From: Massilia mucilaginosa
GTDB lineage: Bacteria > Pseudomonadota > Gammaproteobacteria > Burkholderiales > Burkholderiaceae_D
DNA length: 64,000 nucleotides
Reading direction: 5' to 3'
Assembly: GCF_011682145.1 (NCBI RefSeq)
Contig: NZ_WHJH01000039.1
Location: 1-64,000 of the forward strand
Of this stretch, positions 32,779 to 41,762 are shown piece after piece. Each line of letters starts with the position of its first letter. Position 1 is the first letter of the stretch. Below the pieces are notes generated by a model. It was not told the origin of the DNA and did not search any database. It saw only the letters and a list, made by a program, of their open reading frames with translations. Made by a program: the position numbers and the translations under genes.

Positions 32779-32824
32779 TTGCGAAAGTGTCGAGGACTAT
32801 ACGATAATGAGAACTTATTATCAA
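32779..32824. promoter_or_regulatory. Divergent promoters with Fur-like operator
   Basis: The leftward promoter for the ABC operon is TTGATA (32824-32819), 17 bp, TATAGT (32801-32796), close to consensus. The rightward promoter for the receptor is TTGCGA (32779-32784), 18 bp, GATAAT (32803-32808). The operator GATAAT, GAGAACTT, ATTATC (32803-32822) fills the leftward spacer and covers the rightward -10 box, so one bound repressor would block both. It matches a Fur box apart from a one-base longer centre and shares GAGAA with the operator at 28604-28623. Confidence 0.78.
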
Positions 32825-32837
32825 TAGGAGTCTTGCC

Positions 32838-35030
32838 GTGAAACTCAGAAAGCTGCCTTGCGCACTGCTTTGCCTGTACAGCCCCCTGGCCGCGTATGCC
32901 GACGACGCGCCGCCGCCGATGCAGGTGGTCGTCATCGACAGCGCCCGCGTGCAAGCCGGCAGCGACAGCACGGCCCTGGGCAGCCGCCTCGACCTGACCC
33001 TGCGCGAGACGCCGGCCTCGGTCGAGGTGATCGACCGCGCCCTGATCGAGGTACGCGGCGCGCGCAGTCTCGATGAAGCGGTGCGCGGCGCGGTCGGCGT
33101 CACCCAGGGCGGCAATGCCACCTCGCCGTCGCAGACCTCGTCGCGCGGCTTCAGCGCGGGTTTTGTCAGCTATCTGTACGACGGCAGCCGCATCGCCGTG
33201 CCGACCATGAGCGCGCGTACCCAGGACACATTCAATTTTGAACGCATCGAAGTGCTCAAGGGCCCGGCCTCGCTGATGTCGGGCGACGGCGCGATCGGCG
33301 GCGCGATCAATTTCGTGACCAAGCGGCCGGACCGCGCGCAGGCGTCCAGCGAAGCGATGCTCTCCTACGGGAGTTTCAACACCTGGCGCATGGGCGCGGG
33401 CCTCAACCGTCCGCTCGGCGAATCGCATGCGCTGCGCATCGATTACAGCCACCAGCAGAGCGACGGCTACATCGAGCGCAACAAGCAGCGCTACGACAGC
33501 CTGACCCTGGCCACCACCAGTGCGCTCACGCGCGACATCACGCTCGACCTGAGTCTCGACCTGCTGTCCGATAACGTGAACTCGTACCAGGGTTCGCCCC
33601 TGGTTCCGCGCGCGCTGGCGACGGACCCGATCGGCGCGGTCAGCGACGCCGGCGGGCGCGTGATCGACCGCCGCCTCGCCTTCAAGAACTACAACGTCGA
33701 CGACGCGGTAATGGAGTCCGACAGCGCCTGGGCGCGCGCCAAGCTGACCTGGAAGCTTGCCCCCGAGTGGACCTTGCGTAACGAACTGTCGTATTACACG
33801 GCCGACCGCAGCTGGCGCAATGCCGAAAGCTACACCGTCAGCGCGCCGCGCCAGGTGGTGCGCGACCTGGTCGGCGTCACGCACGACCACCAGGTGTTCG
33901 GCAACCGGCTCGACCTGTCGTACACCGGCAAGCTGGCCGGCATGAAGCACCGCTTCGCCGCTGGTGCGGAATACAGCAAGACGCGCTTCGCCACCCGGCG
34001 CAGTTTTTCGAACGGCGGCGCCGCCGCCAATGCCGCATTGGCGGTCGACCTGTTCGATCCGGTCTACGGCACCTACGAGTCGCTCAGCGCCAACAGCGCG
34101 CTGTACACCGGCGCCGGCAACCGCAGCAATTTTTCGACCAGCATTCCGACCGCCTCGCTGTACCTTGAAGATGCGCTCTGGGTGACCGACAAGTGGACCA
34201 TCGTCGCCGGCCTGCGCCAGGACCGCGTCAAGCTCGCGCGCCGCACGGCGGACCTGAACATCGGCGCGGCCACGGCCTACGCGCAGACCTACGATCCGCG
34301 CTCGCTGCGCATCGGTACCGTGTACGCGTTCGACAAGGACCTCTCGCTCTACGCGCAGCACACCAATGCCTCGGCTCCGGTCGGCTCGGGCAACCTGCTG
34401 CTGCTGTCCGCCGCGAATGCCGCTTTTGAACTGTCGAAAGGCACGCAGAGCGAAATCGGCATCAAGCAGTCGCTGTTCGGCGGCAGCGTCGACTACACGC
34501 TGGCGCTGTACAGGATCGGCCTCGATAACATCCTCTCGCGCGACGCGGCGGTGCCGACCCTGACCGTCAACAGCGGCAAGCAATCGTCGCGCGGGGTGGA
34601 GCTGGCGGCGGCCTGGCGCCCGGCGCGCCAGGTGAGCATCAACGGCAACGTGGCCGTGCTGGACGCACAGTTCGACCAGCTGCTCGAAGCGGGCAACGTG
34701 TCGCGCGCGGGCAAGCTGCCGCCCAACGTCGCCAAAAAGACCGGCAACCTGTGGGTCGACTACAAGATGGACCAGCTGCCGCTCAAGGTCGGCGCAGCGC
34801 TCAATTACACGGGCGAGCGTTTCACCAACAACGCCAACACGATCCGCATGAACGCCTTCACCACGGCCGACGTGTACGCGAGCTGGCGCCTGGGCTCGGG
34901 CGAGATGACCCTGCGCGTGCGTAACCTGGGCGACAAGCTGTATGCCGGCTGGAGCGGGGCGAATGTGAACAGCCAGGTCATCCTGGGCGCGCCGCGCAGC
35001 GCCGACCTGACCTATCACGCGCGGTTTTAA
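32838..35030 (+). CDS. TonB-dependent siderophore receptor
   Basis: This encodes an outer-membrane receptor of 730 residues starting at GTG 32838, with AGGAG seven bases upstream. A signal peptide ends near AYADDA. The plug domain contains RETPASVEVIDRALIEV, GNATSPSQTSSRGFSAGFVSYLYDG and FERIEVLKGPASLMSGDGAIGGAINFVTKRP, the FhuE/FpvA-type siderophore receptor pattern. The 22-strand barrel follows and ends with the expected terminal aromatic F. It probably imports the metal complex of the nearby pathway's product, energised by TonB. Confidence 0.93.
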   Translation: MKLRKLPCALLCLYSPLAAYADDAPPPMQVVVIDSARVQAGSDSTALGSRLDLTLRETPASVEVIDRALIEVRGARSLDEAVRGAVGVTQGGNATSPSQTSSRGFSAGFVSYLYDGSRIAVPTMSARTQDTFNFERIEVLKGPASLMSGDGAIGGAINFVTKRPDRAQASSEAMLSYGSFNTWRMGAGLNRPLGESHALRIDYSHQQSDGYIERNKQRYDSLTLATTSALTRDITLDLSLDLLSDNVNSYQGSPLVPRALATDPIGAVSDAGGRVIDRRLAFKNYNVDDAVMESDSAWARAKLTWKLAPEWTLRNELSYYTADRSWRNAESYTVSAPRQVVRDLVGVTHDHQVFGNRLDLSYTGKLAGMKHRFAAGAEYSKTRFATRRSFSNGGAAANAALAVDLFDPVYGTYESLSANSALYTGAGNRSNFSTSIPTASLYLEDALWVTDKWTIVAGLRQDRVKLARRTADLNIGAATAYAQTYDPRSLRIGTVYAFDKDLSLYAQHTNASAPVGSGNLLLLSAANAAFELSKGTQSEIGIKQSLFGGSVDYTLALYRIGLDNILSRDAAVPTLTVNSGKQSSRGVELAAAWRPARQVSINGNVAVLDAQFDQLLEAGNVSRAGKLPPNVAKKTGNLWVDYKMDQLPLKVGAALNYTGERFTNNANTIRMNAFTTADVYASWRLGSGEMTLRVRNLGDKLYAGWSGANVNSQVILGAPRSADLTYHARF

Positions 35031-35135
35031 GCGGGTTTCGGCACCGACGGCATAAAGGAGCGCCGGTTTGCTGTGGCGAAGGCGAAAATCAGGGTAAGAT
35101 TGCCGTTCTTATCAACTTGCAAACCGGAGTACATC

Positions 35136-35591
35136 ATGAGTTTCGACAATTTTCTGACTCGCCTGAAAACCAAAGCCGGTGAAATGAAAACGGAAGTACT
35201 GAAATTCAAGAACAAGGATTTCATGAACGCGGCCATGGCCGGTTCGGCGCTGATCGCCATGGCCGACGGCAGCATCACGTCCGACGAGAAGCAAAAAATG
35301 GTCAAGTTCATCGAGACCCACGACGCGCTGTCGGTCTTCACGACCAACGATGTGATCAAGGCTTTCCAGGAACACGTGGGCCAGCTCGAATTCGACAAGG
35401 ATATCGGCGAATCGAAAGCCTACCAGGCCCTGGGCAAGATGAAATCGAACGGCGAAGCGGCGCGCCTGCTGGTGCGCATGGTGATCGCCATCGCCTCGGC
35501 CGACGGCAATTTCGACGCCCGCGAAAAGGCGGTTGCGGTCAAGATCTGCAAGGAACTGGGCGTCCCCCCGTCCGAATTCGAACTGGCATAA
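35136..35591 (+). CDS. TerB family (tellurite-resistance type) protein
   Basis: This encodes a helical cytoplasmic protein of 151 residues. Two acidic metal-binding loops typical of TerB are present: ADGSITSDEKQKM and ADGNFDAREKAVA. TerB family members are linked to tellurite resistance and envelope stress; the single-gene form here has no terZACDE partners. ATG 35136 follows GGAG and is preferred over an ATG 21 codons upstream. Confidence 0.9.
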   Translation: MSFDNFLTRLKTKAGEMKTEVLKFKNKDFMNAAMAGSALIAMADGSITSDEKQKMVKFIETHDALSVFTTNDVIKAFQEHVGQLEFDKDIGESKAYQALGKMKSNGEAARLLVRMVIAIASADGNFDAREKAVAVKICKELGVPPSEFELA

Positions 35592-35594
35592 ACA

Positions 35595-35621
35595 ACGGGG
35601 TGGGCGCGCCGCCCACCCCGT
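35595..35621. terminator. Bidirectional terminator between terB-like and M28 genes
   Basis: ACGGGGTGGGCG (35595-35606) pairs perfectly with CGCCCACCCCGT (35610-35621) around a CGC loop. T-rich sequence lies on both sides (GCTTCTTTA on the plus strand and TTGTTTATG on the minus strand). It serves two convergent genes. Confidence 0.82.
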
Positions 35622-35627
35622 GCTTCT

Positions 35628-37256
35628 TTACTTGGCTGACGCGCGGATCTTGCCGAAGGCGTCGCCGGCTTTCCAGGCCGGCATCTTCGGCGCGTTCGCC
35701 ACGCGCAGGCCCAGGTTCAGCGTGAACTGCGCCTGCTGCACCATCCCTGCCAGATCCCAGGTCGGATCGTATTCGTCGCCTACCTGATGGTAGCGCGCGC
35801 GGTACGACGCCTGCTTGGCCTTCGCGCCCTCGATATCCTTCACGTAGTCCTTGCCGCCTTCGATCGAAAAGGCCGGAATGCCCGCCTTCGCAAAGCTGAA
35901 ATGGTCGCTGCGGAAGTAGCCGCCGGCCAGGTCGGGCTCCGGCGTGCGCACCCTCAGGCCCATGGCCTTGGCGGTGGCTTCGGCCAGCGCACCCAGTTCC
36001 GTGCGTTCGCTGCCCTTGGTGCCGATATCCCTGGCCGCGCCGACGAAATTGAGGCTGTCCAGGTTCAGGTTGGCCGCGGTTTTGTTCGCTGGCCACAGCG
36101 GGCTGCTGGCGTAGGCCGCGCTGCCCAGCAAGCCCTGTTCTTCGGCCGCCACCCACAGGAACATCTGGCTGCGCTTGGCCGGCGCGCGCACCGCTTCCTG
36201 CGCCATCGCCAACAGGCCCGCGGTGCCGGAGGCATTGTCGACCGCACCGTTGTAGATGGTATCTAGGCCTTCGCCTTGCTTGCCCAGGTGATCCCAGTGG
36301 GCGCTGTAGATGACCACTTCGTCCTTGAGCCTCGGATCGGTGCCCGGCACCACGCCGGCCACGTTGAACTGTTCGACCATGCGCACGGCCGCCTTCATGT
36401 CGCCCTTGACCTTCGCTTTCAGGGCCACCGGCTTGAAGTTCTTGGTCTCGGCCGCGGTGCGCAGCAGGTCCAGGTCTTCGCCGGCGGCGGCGAACAGGGT
36501 GCGCGCGGCGGCTTCGGTCATCCAGCCTTCCATGCTGGCGCCACGCTTGCCCTGCGCCAGCTGGAAGCGTTCGGCGAGCCAGCTGTTCTGCACCACGCTC
36601 CAGCCATACGAAGCCGAGGCGTCGGTGTGAATCAGCAGCACGCCAGCGGCGCCCTGGCGCGCGGCTTCCTCGAATTTGTAGGTCCAGCGGCCGTAGTAGG
36701 TCAGGCCCTTGCCGTTGAAGCGATTCGGCTCGGCGGCGGTCGGCGCCGGGTCGTTGACCATCATGACCACTACTTTGCCCTTGACGTCCATGCCCTTGTA
36801 GTCGTCCCAGCCTTCTTCCGGCGCGGTGATGCCGTAGCCGACGAAGACCAGTTCCGCATCCATCGCGTGCGCGTCTTTCGCGTCGCCCGGCGCCCAGACC
36901 CAGTCCTTGCCGAAGGCGAGCGACTGCGCCTTGCCGCCGGCTTCCAGCGCCACGCTGCCCGCCTCCGGCGTGGATTTCACGCCAGCGATCTTGACCGACT
37001 GGCGGAAGCTGTCGCCGTTGCCCGGCTTGAGGCCGGCGGCCAGCGCCTGCGCTTCCAGGTAAGCGACGGTCAGGTCGCCGCCGCGCTGGCCGGTACCGCG
37101 CCCTTCGAGCAGGTCGCTCGACAGGAACGACATGTGGGCGCGCAGCGGCGCTTCTTTAACGATGGGAGCGGCGGCGCCGGCGGCGCAGGCCGGGAAAGCG
37201 ACGGCCAGGCTGGTAGCCAAGGCCGTGCCGACGAAGGAGGAAAGCATCTTTTGCAT
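35628..37256 (-). CDS. Secreted M28-family metallopeptidase
   Basis: This encodes a zinc aminopeptidase-like protein of 542 residues. A signal peptide precedes about residue 26. A PA-type insert lies in the middle. The zinc ligands of family M28 are visible as SAHWDHLG, GAVDNASGTAG, AAEEQGLLGS, LNLDSLN and a late YHQVGDEYD, so the enzyme should be active. It probably releases N-terminal amino acids from peptides in the periplasm or outside. It is convergent with the TerB gene. Confidence 0.9.
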   Translation of the reverse strand: MQKMLSSFVGTALATSLAVAFPACAAGAAAPIVKEAPLRAHMSFLSSDLLEGRGTGQRGGDLTVAYLEAQALAAGLKPGNGDSFRQSVKIAGVKSTPEAGSVALEAGGKAQSLAFGKDWVWAPGDAKDAHAMDAELVFVGYGITAPEEGWDDYKGMDVKGKVVVMMVNDPAPTAAEPNRFNGKGLTYYGRWTYKFEEAARQGAAGVLLIHTDASASYGWSVVQNSWLAERFQLAQGKRGASMEGWMTEAAARTLFAAAGEDLDLLRTAAETKNFKPVALKAKVKGDMKAAVRMVEQFNVAGVVPGTDPRLKDEVVIYSAHWDHLGKQGEGLDTIYNGAVDNASGTAGLLAMAQEAVRAPAKRSQMFLWVAAEEQGLLGSAAYASSPLWPANKTAANLNLDSLNFVGAARDIGTKGSERTELGALAEATAKAMGLRVRTPEPDLAGGYFRSDHFSFAKAGIPAFSIEGGKDYVKDIEGAKAKQASYRARYHQVGDEYDPTWDLAGMVQQAQFTLNLGLRVANAPKMPAWKAGDAFGKIRASAK

Positions 37257-37361
37257 GGGTTCCTAGTGCGGTAAAGGGTGGTAAATACGGCGTCCACGGG
37301 GGACGAAGCGAAACATTGTATGCCATTCCGCCGCGCCGTTTGCAAAGGAAATCGCGCCTCG

Positions 37362-39101
37362 CTAACGCAGTACCAGGGTATCGGTCGCCAGCGTGCGGCC
37401 GCTGCGCCGCGCGTCGATGCGGCGCGCCGGAACGGCGTCGGCGGGCAGGCCCGGGATCGACTCCTCGATCATGATGCGCGCGGGGCGCTCGCCGTCCAGT
37501 TCCAGCTCGATGGGCAGGCGCCGCTCGCCCATGCCGTGCAAGGTCAGCGTCCAGCCGCCGCCGCGCCGGGCGGCCAGCGCGCGGCCGTCCAGGCGCGCGG
37601 CCAGCACGCGCGCCCCTTCGACCCGCAGTGCGATGGTCGGCGCGGCGTTTTTGGAGGTGAGCGCAAAGGCCACCTTGCGCCGTGCCGGGCTGTCTTCATC
37701 CTTGAGCATTTCCACCTGCGGAAAGGCGATGCCGCTCCCCGGCGCTTCGGTGGCCGTGCGCGTTTTGCTGCCATCGAGCCAGTACGATTTCCAGGTGACG
37801 GCGTCGGCCAGGAAGGTAATGCCGGCCGCTGGCGGTGCCGCTGCTGGCGTGCGCGAATCGGCCGCCAGCGGCACAAGCAGCACGATCGCCGGCAGCAGGC
37901 CGAGCGTCGCAATCGCGCCGCGCGCAGGCCGCGACAGGCTGGCGGCCAGCGGCAGGTACAGCGCGCCAACGCCCAGCAGCACGCCGATCAGCGGCCACGC
38001 CAGCAGGTAGCTTGCGCCGGGCCTGGCCGCGCTCACGACGATCAGCAGCGCAAGCGCGCCCGCCAGCGACATCGGGACGATGCGCACCACGCCACGGCGC
38101 AGCAGCGCCCAGCACACCACCAGGCACAGCGCGCAGGCGACGCGCGTGATGTCCCACACGATGTGCTCGGGGTAGTGCAGCACGCCGGCCAGCGGTACGT
38201 TGAAGTACACCCGCTCCGGCGCGGCGATGGCTTCCAGCGGCCTTGCGCCGAAGGCACGCACCAGCGACAGCATCGCCGCGCCGTCGTCAAGCGTGGCGGA
38301 AAAGCGCATGCCCGCCAGGCCGAGGGTGCGCAGCGGCGACGGGTCGGCTTCTGGCGCGCGCGAGGAGCCAGCCGTTGCCGCATCCAGGGTCGCCCACGCC
38401 GTCACTGCATTGCCATTGGCGCCCTGCGTACCCAGGAGTGTGAGCGGACCCTTGCCGGCGGCGCCGTCGAAGCGCAGCAGCAGGCCGATATGGCGCGCCC
38501 GCGGATGCTGTTCCACAAAGGCGCGCGCGCCCAGCGAGCCGGCGTGCTCGCCGTCGGCAATGAGCACGATCAGGTCGTTGCGCAGGGGCGGGCCGTGGCG
38601 CAGGGCGCGCAGCGATTCGAGCAGGGCGGCCACGGCGCCGGCGGCGTCCGGCGCATCGGCCACGCTGTCGTAGTGCGTGGCCAGCATCAGCGGCGTGCGG
38701 CGCACCAGTGCGCTGCCGCGCACGCGCAGCACGATGTTGTGCACCACCGCCACCGTGAGCCGATCGGCGCCGCCCGTCACGGTGGCGGTCTGCACCTGCG
38801 GGTCGAGGCCGAGCGCGCGCAGCTTTTCGAGCAGGTAGTCGCGCGCGCGCAGGTTGGCGTCGCTGGCGATGGGGCGCGGCGTGTGCGCCAGGAAGTCCCT
38901 GTGCGCCAGCGCCCGGGTGGCCGAAAAACCGGCCGGCCCGGGATCTTGCGGCGCCGCCGGCGGGGCCGGACGCAGCGCCAGCCAGGCCAGGGAGACGGCC
39001 AGCAGCAGGGCGGCGGCCAGTCCCGCCGCGCCGCCCTTGCCGGCAATGAGCCAGTCGATCCGCATCGGCGCGGCCGGGGTAGCGGTCGCGCCGGATTGCA
39101 T
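37362..39101 (-). CDS. Membrane-bound M28-like peptidase, partly degenerate
   Basis: This encodes a protein of 579 residues with an N-terminal membrane anchor, a peptidase-like domain, and several membrane helices in the middle, a plan like Fxna-type M28 peptidases. The first ligand segment is conserved (ATHYDSVADAPDAAGAVAALLE). The usual acidic pair reads DGEHAGSLGA, with His in place of the second Glu, and the terminal zinc-ligand region is hard to identify. Activity is therefore uncertain. It begins 3 bp after the tonB-like stop and is probably co-transcribed with it. Confidence 0.78.
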   Translation of the reverse strand: MQSGATATPAAPMRIDWLIAGKGGAAGLAAALLLAVSLAWLALRPAPPAAPQDPGPAGFSATRALAHRDFLAHTPRPIASDANLRARDYLLEKLRALGLDPQVQTATVTGGADRLTVAVVHNIVLRVRGSALVRRTPLMLATHYDSVADAPDAAGAVAALLESLRALRHGPPLRNDLIVLIADGEHAGSLGARAFVEQHPRARHIGLLLRFDGAAGKGPLTLLGTQGANGNAVTAWATLDAATAGSSRAPEADPSPLRTLGLAGMRFSATLDDGAAMLSLVRAFGARPLEAIAAPERVYFNVPLAGVLHYPEHIVWDITRVACALCLVVCWALLRRGVVRIVPMSLAGALALLIVVSAARPGASYLLAWPLIGVLLGVGALYLPLAASLSRPARGAIATLGLLPAIVLLVPLAADSRTPAAAPPAAGITFLADAVTWKSYWLDGSKTRTATEAPGSGIAFPQVEMLKDEDSPARRKVAFALTSKNAAPTIALRVEGARVLAARLDGRALAARRGGGWTLTLHGMGERRLPIELELDGERPARIMIEESIPGLPADAVPARRIDARRSGRTLATDTLVLR

Positions 39102-39104
39102 TGC

Positions 39105-39779
39105 TTAGTCCAGCGTCCAGACGTAGGCGATCTGCGCCCAGGCCGGTTCGGCGACGCCGCCAACCGTGGCCGGCTTGAATTTGCACAGGCTCAGGGCTGC
39201 GACGGCCGCCTTGTCGAGCTCACGCGATCCGCTCGATTTGTCGACGCGGGCATCGGTCACCTTGCCATCGACACCGACCAGCAGCGCGAGGTTGACCGTG
39301 CCGGTGGCGCCGTCGCGGGCGGCGCGCGCCGGGTAATCCGGCTTGACGCAGGCCGAGGCGTCGGCCAGTACGGCGGTGCGCTTTTCGACGGCCGCGCGGG
39401 GCACGGCCGGCACAGTCGGCGGGACCACCGGGTCGGCCGTGCGGGCCGGCGGGGTCGCTGGCGGCAGCGGTGCGTCTTTCTTCAAGACCTCGGCGGCGAT
39501 GGTGTCCTCGCGCGGCTCGGTCTCCACGCGGAACGGCTCGGGAATCACAAGGCGCGGCTGCACCGGTTCCGGCTCGAATGGCTTTGGCTGCGGCGGCGGT
39601 TCGACCGGTTTTTCGGGCGTCACCGTGGTCACCGTGAGCGGCGGCGGGGTGTCGCTCGGCCCCGCTACCCGGTTCATATTGTGGATCAGCGCACCGCCAA
39701 CGAGGACGTGCAGCGCGGTGACGACGGCCATTTTGGTGAATTTGTTGGTGGCGCCGATGTGCTGTTGAGAGAAATGCAT
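39105..39779 (-). CDS. Energy transducer TonB
   Basis: This encodes a protein of 224 residues with one N-terminal membrane helix (MAVVTALHVLVGGALIHNM), a Pro-rich periplasmic spacer (PPPLTVTTVTPEKPVEPPPQPKPFEPEPVQP) and a C-terminal TonB domain (CVKPDYPARAARDGATGTVNLALLVGVDGKV). It transmits proton-motive force from ExbB/ExbD to outer-membrane receptors. No exbBD genes are adjacent. The start at 39779 has GGAG upstream; the longer open frame is not needed. It may energise the receptor at 32838 or others. Confidence 0.88.
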   Translation of the reverse strand: MHFSQQHIGATNKFTKMAVVTALHVLVGGALIHNMNRVAGPSDTPPPLTVTTVTPEKPVEPPPQPKPFEPEPVQPRLVIPEPFRVETEPREDTIAAEVLKKDAPLPPATPPARTADPVVPPTVPAVPRAAVEKRTAVLADASACVKPDYPARAARDGATGTVNLALLVGVDGKVTDARVDKSSGSRELDKAAVAALSLCKFKPATVGGVAEPAWAQIAYVWTLD

Positions 39780-40098
39780 GGTGTGCTCCGTATTGTTGTG
39801 TTCACGAAATGGGTCGCATGGTGGAAGGCCGCACTGCTTTACTTCCAGTCCACGGATCAAATATATGCTATGTCCTAGCAATTGAAAAGGGTTTTCGTAG
39901 TAATTCTTTTGCTGCGTCCGGAGCGATGCAGGTCATTCTGGTGGTAAATCTTGCCTGTCGGGGCATGGCTCGCGTCGGGGGCCGATGTGTGAAATAATCT
40001 GGTAGGCGCGGCGTGCCTGCCGTCTGGTCGCACATATTGATGCGATTCAATGGCAAGGCGGAGTAAGCGGACGCAGCCTTTACCCGTGGAGAGTAAAA
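39780..40098. other. Divergent intergenic region tonB/response regulator
   Basis: No gene is supported in this 319-bp spacer. It is A/T-richer around 39855-39915 and near 39990-40005, where promoters for the two divergent operons would lie. I saw no Fur-like operator of the kind found at 28604 or 32803. GGAG (40086-40089) serves the response regulator start. Confidence 0.5.
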
Positions 40099-40749
40099 GT
40101 GCAGACAGAGCAAAAATCGATTCGGGTCTTGCTGGCGGACGACCATCCCATCGTGATGACCGGTTTCGCCATGTCGCTGGCCGGTGTTGGGATGGATGTG
40201 GTGGGGCAGGCCAAGACGCCCGATGAAGCCGAAGAGATGTATGCCGCCCTCGATCCGGACGTGCTGGTGCTCGACATCCGCTTCGGTACCGAGTTGACGG
40301 GGCTGGACGCGGCCAAGAGCATCCTGGCCAAGTTCCCGCAAGCGCGCATCGTGTTCCTGAGCCAGTTCGACCAGGATAGCCTGATCAAGGAGACCTACCG
40401 TCTGGGCGCGCGCGCCTTCGTGACCAAAGATTGCGATCCGGCCGACCTGGCCACGGCGGTCAGCCATGCGCACGAGGGCAAGCTGTACTTCCTGCCGCAG
40501 ATCGCCGAGCGCCTGGCCAACCTGTCGGTGCGCGGCGACGCGTCGCCGCAGTCGCAGCTCGACCAGCGCGGGCTGGAGATCTTCAAACTGATGGCCGAAG
40601 GCCTGACCAACGCCGAAATCGCCGAGAAGCTCAACCTGTCGACCAAGACCATCAGCAATATCAGCCAGTCGGTCAAGGAAAAGCTGGGCGTGCACCGGCA
40701 GGCGTATATCACCAAGCTGGCCGTCAAGTACGGCTTGATCGAACCGTAG
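40099..40749 (+). CDS. NarL/FixJ-family response regulator
   Basis: This encodes a regulator of 216 residues starting at GTG. The receiver domain has acidic residues D14/D15, phospho-acceptor D59 in VLVLDIRFG, and the conserved lysine in FVTKDCD. The C-terminal LuxR-type HTH reads KLMAEGLTNAEIAEKLNLSTKTISNISQSVKEKLGV. It is the output partner of the histidine kinase at 41759. The two are separated by a binding-protein gene in the same operon. Confidence 0.93.
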   Translation: MQTEQKSIRVLLADDHPIVMTGFAMSLAGVGMDVVGQAKTPDEAEEMYAALDPDVLVLDIRFGTELTGLDAAKSILAKFPQARIVFLSQFDQDSLIKETYRLGARAFVTKDCDPADLATAVSHAHEGKLYFLPQIAERLANLSVRGDASPQSQLDQRGLEIFKLMAEGLTNAEIAEKLNLSTKTISNISQSVKEKLGVHRQAYITKLAVKYGLIEP

Positions 40750-40760
40750 TGGGAGGTCGC

Positions 40761-41762
40761 GTGTTCGCAGGCTTGAGGAGATGGGTCGCGACTGCGTGTG
40801 CCCGCCCGATCGTTGTGCGCCTGACGGCGGCATCCAGAGCGGACGACGGTGGCAGTGGACGTTTTTCGGCCATTGCGCTGGCCATCGGCCTCACCCTGGC
40901 CACCACCGCCAGCGCCGCCGGCGTGATCGGCCCGGCCACCTCCACCGACCCCACTGGTTTCCGCTTCCAGATCGTCACCGCCGACGACTCCGGCGTCACG
41001 CGCCGCATCGCCGACGACTTGTACAAGCAGCTGATGCCGATTTTCGGCGGCTTTCGCACCGAACTGGCGCAGCACCGGCGCATGGTGTACGTGGCCATCG
41101 GCCCGGTCGCGCTGCGCAATGTGGCCGCGCGCAAGTGCGATTGCGTGGTCATCGCCGCCTTCACCTCCAGCCAGGTGTGGCGCTCCGTCACCGAAAACCT
41201 GCAACCCGAGCGTGTGCTGTCGATGACGGCGATTTACGCCGAACCGGCCCCGGTCGACCAGTTGCGCCTGATCGAACTGCTCTACAAACGCCCGGTGCGC
41301 GTGGCCGCCATCGTCAGCAGCAATACGGGCTTCCTGAAACCGACGCTGCAAGGCATCGCCGAAATCGAACATTACGACCCCAGTGAGGATATCAACGTGG
41401 TCCTGAACCGCATCGGCAAAACCGAGGTCCTGCTGGCCATGCCCGACCGCAGCGTCTACAACACCGAGAACGTGCGCAACATCCTGCTCTCGACCTACCG
41501 CCACAACCAGGCGGTGATCGGCTTTTCGGCCGACATGGTCACGGCCGGCGCACTGGCCACCACCTATTCCACCATTGAGCAGATCAACGCCCAGGTGGCC
41601 GACGTGGCCAACGAATTCGTCGCCACGGGCGAGCTGGCGCCGCCGCAGTTCCCGCGCTACTTCAGCACCGTCATCAACGAAGGCGTGGCGCGCTCGCTCG
41701 ACGTGGCGGTCGACGACGCCGCCCGTCACTTCACGCGTCGTCCACCGGTGAGGCGTCAATGA
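40761..41762 (+). CDS. Periplasmic substrate-binding-like protein of a signalling operon
   Basis: This encodes a protein of 333 residues starting at GTG 40761, preceded by GGAGG. It has a basic N-terminus followed by a hydrophobic signal segment (AIALAIGLTLATTASAAG). The remainder looks like an ABC-type periplasmic binding protein (PF04392-like), with YAEPAPVDQLRLIELLY and VGAAIVSS-type strands such as RVAAIVSSNTGFLKPTL. The stop overlaps the histidine kinase start by four bases. No transporter genes follow, so it probably presents a ligand to the kinase rather than to a permease. The ligand is unknown. Confidence 0.8.
   Translation: MFAGLRRWVATACARPIVVRLTAASRADDGGSGRFSAIALAIGLTLATTASAAGVIGPATSTDPTGFRFQIVTADDSGVTRRIADDLYKQLMPIFGGFRTELAQHRRMVYVAIGPVALRNVAARKCDCVVIAAFTSSQVWRSVTENLQPERVLSMTAIYAEPAPVDQLRLIELLYKRPVRVAAIVSSNTGFLKPTLQGIAEIEHYDPSEDINVVLNRIGKTEVLLAMPDRSVYNTENVRNILLSTYRHNQAVIGFSADMVTAGALATTYSTIEQINAQVADVANEFVATGELAPPQFPRYFSTVINEGVARSLDVAVDDAARHFTRRPPVRRQ

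Noticed and set aside
40431-40760. N-terminal extension of the periplasmic binding-like protein
   Set aside because: This stretch is the end of the response regulator gene. GTG 40761 with GGAGG and a signal peptide is the proper start.
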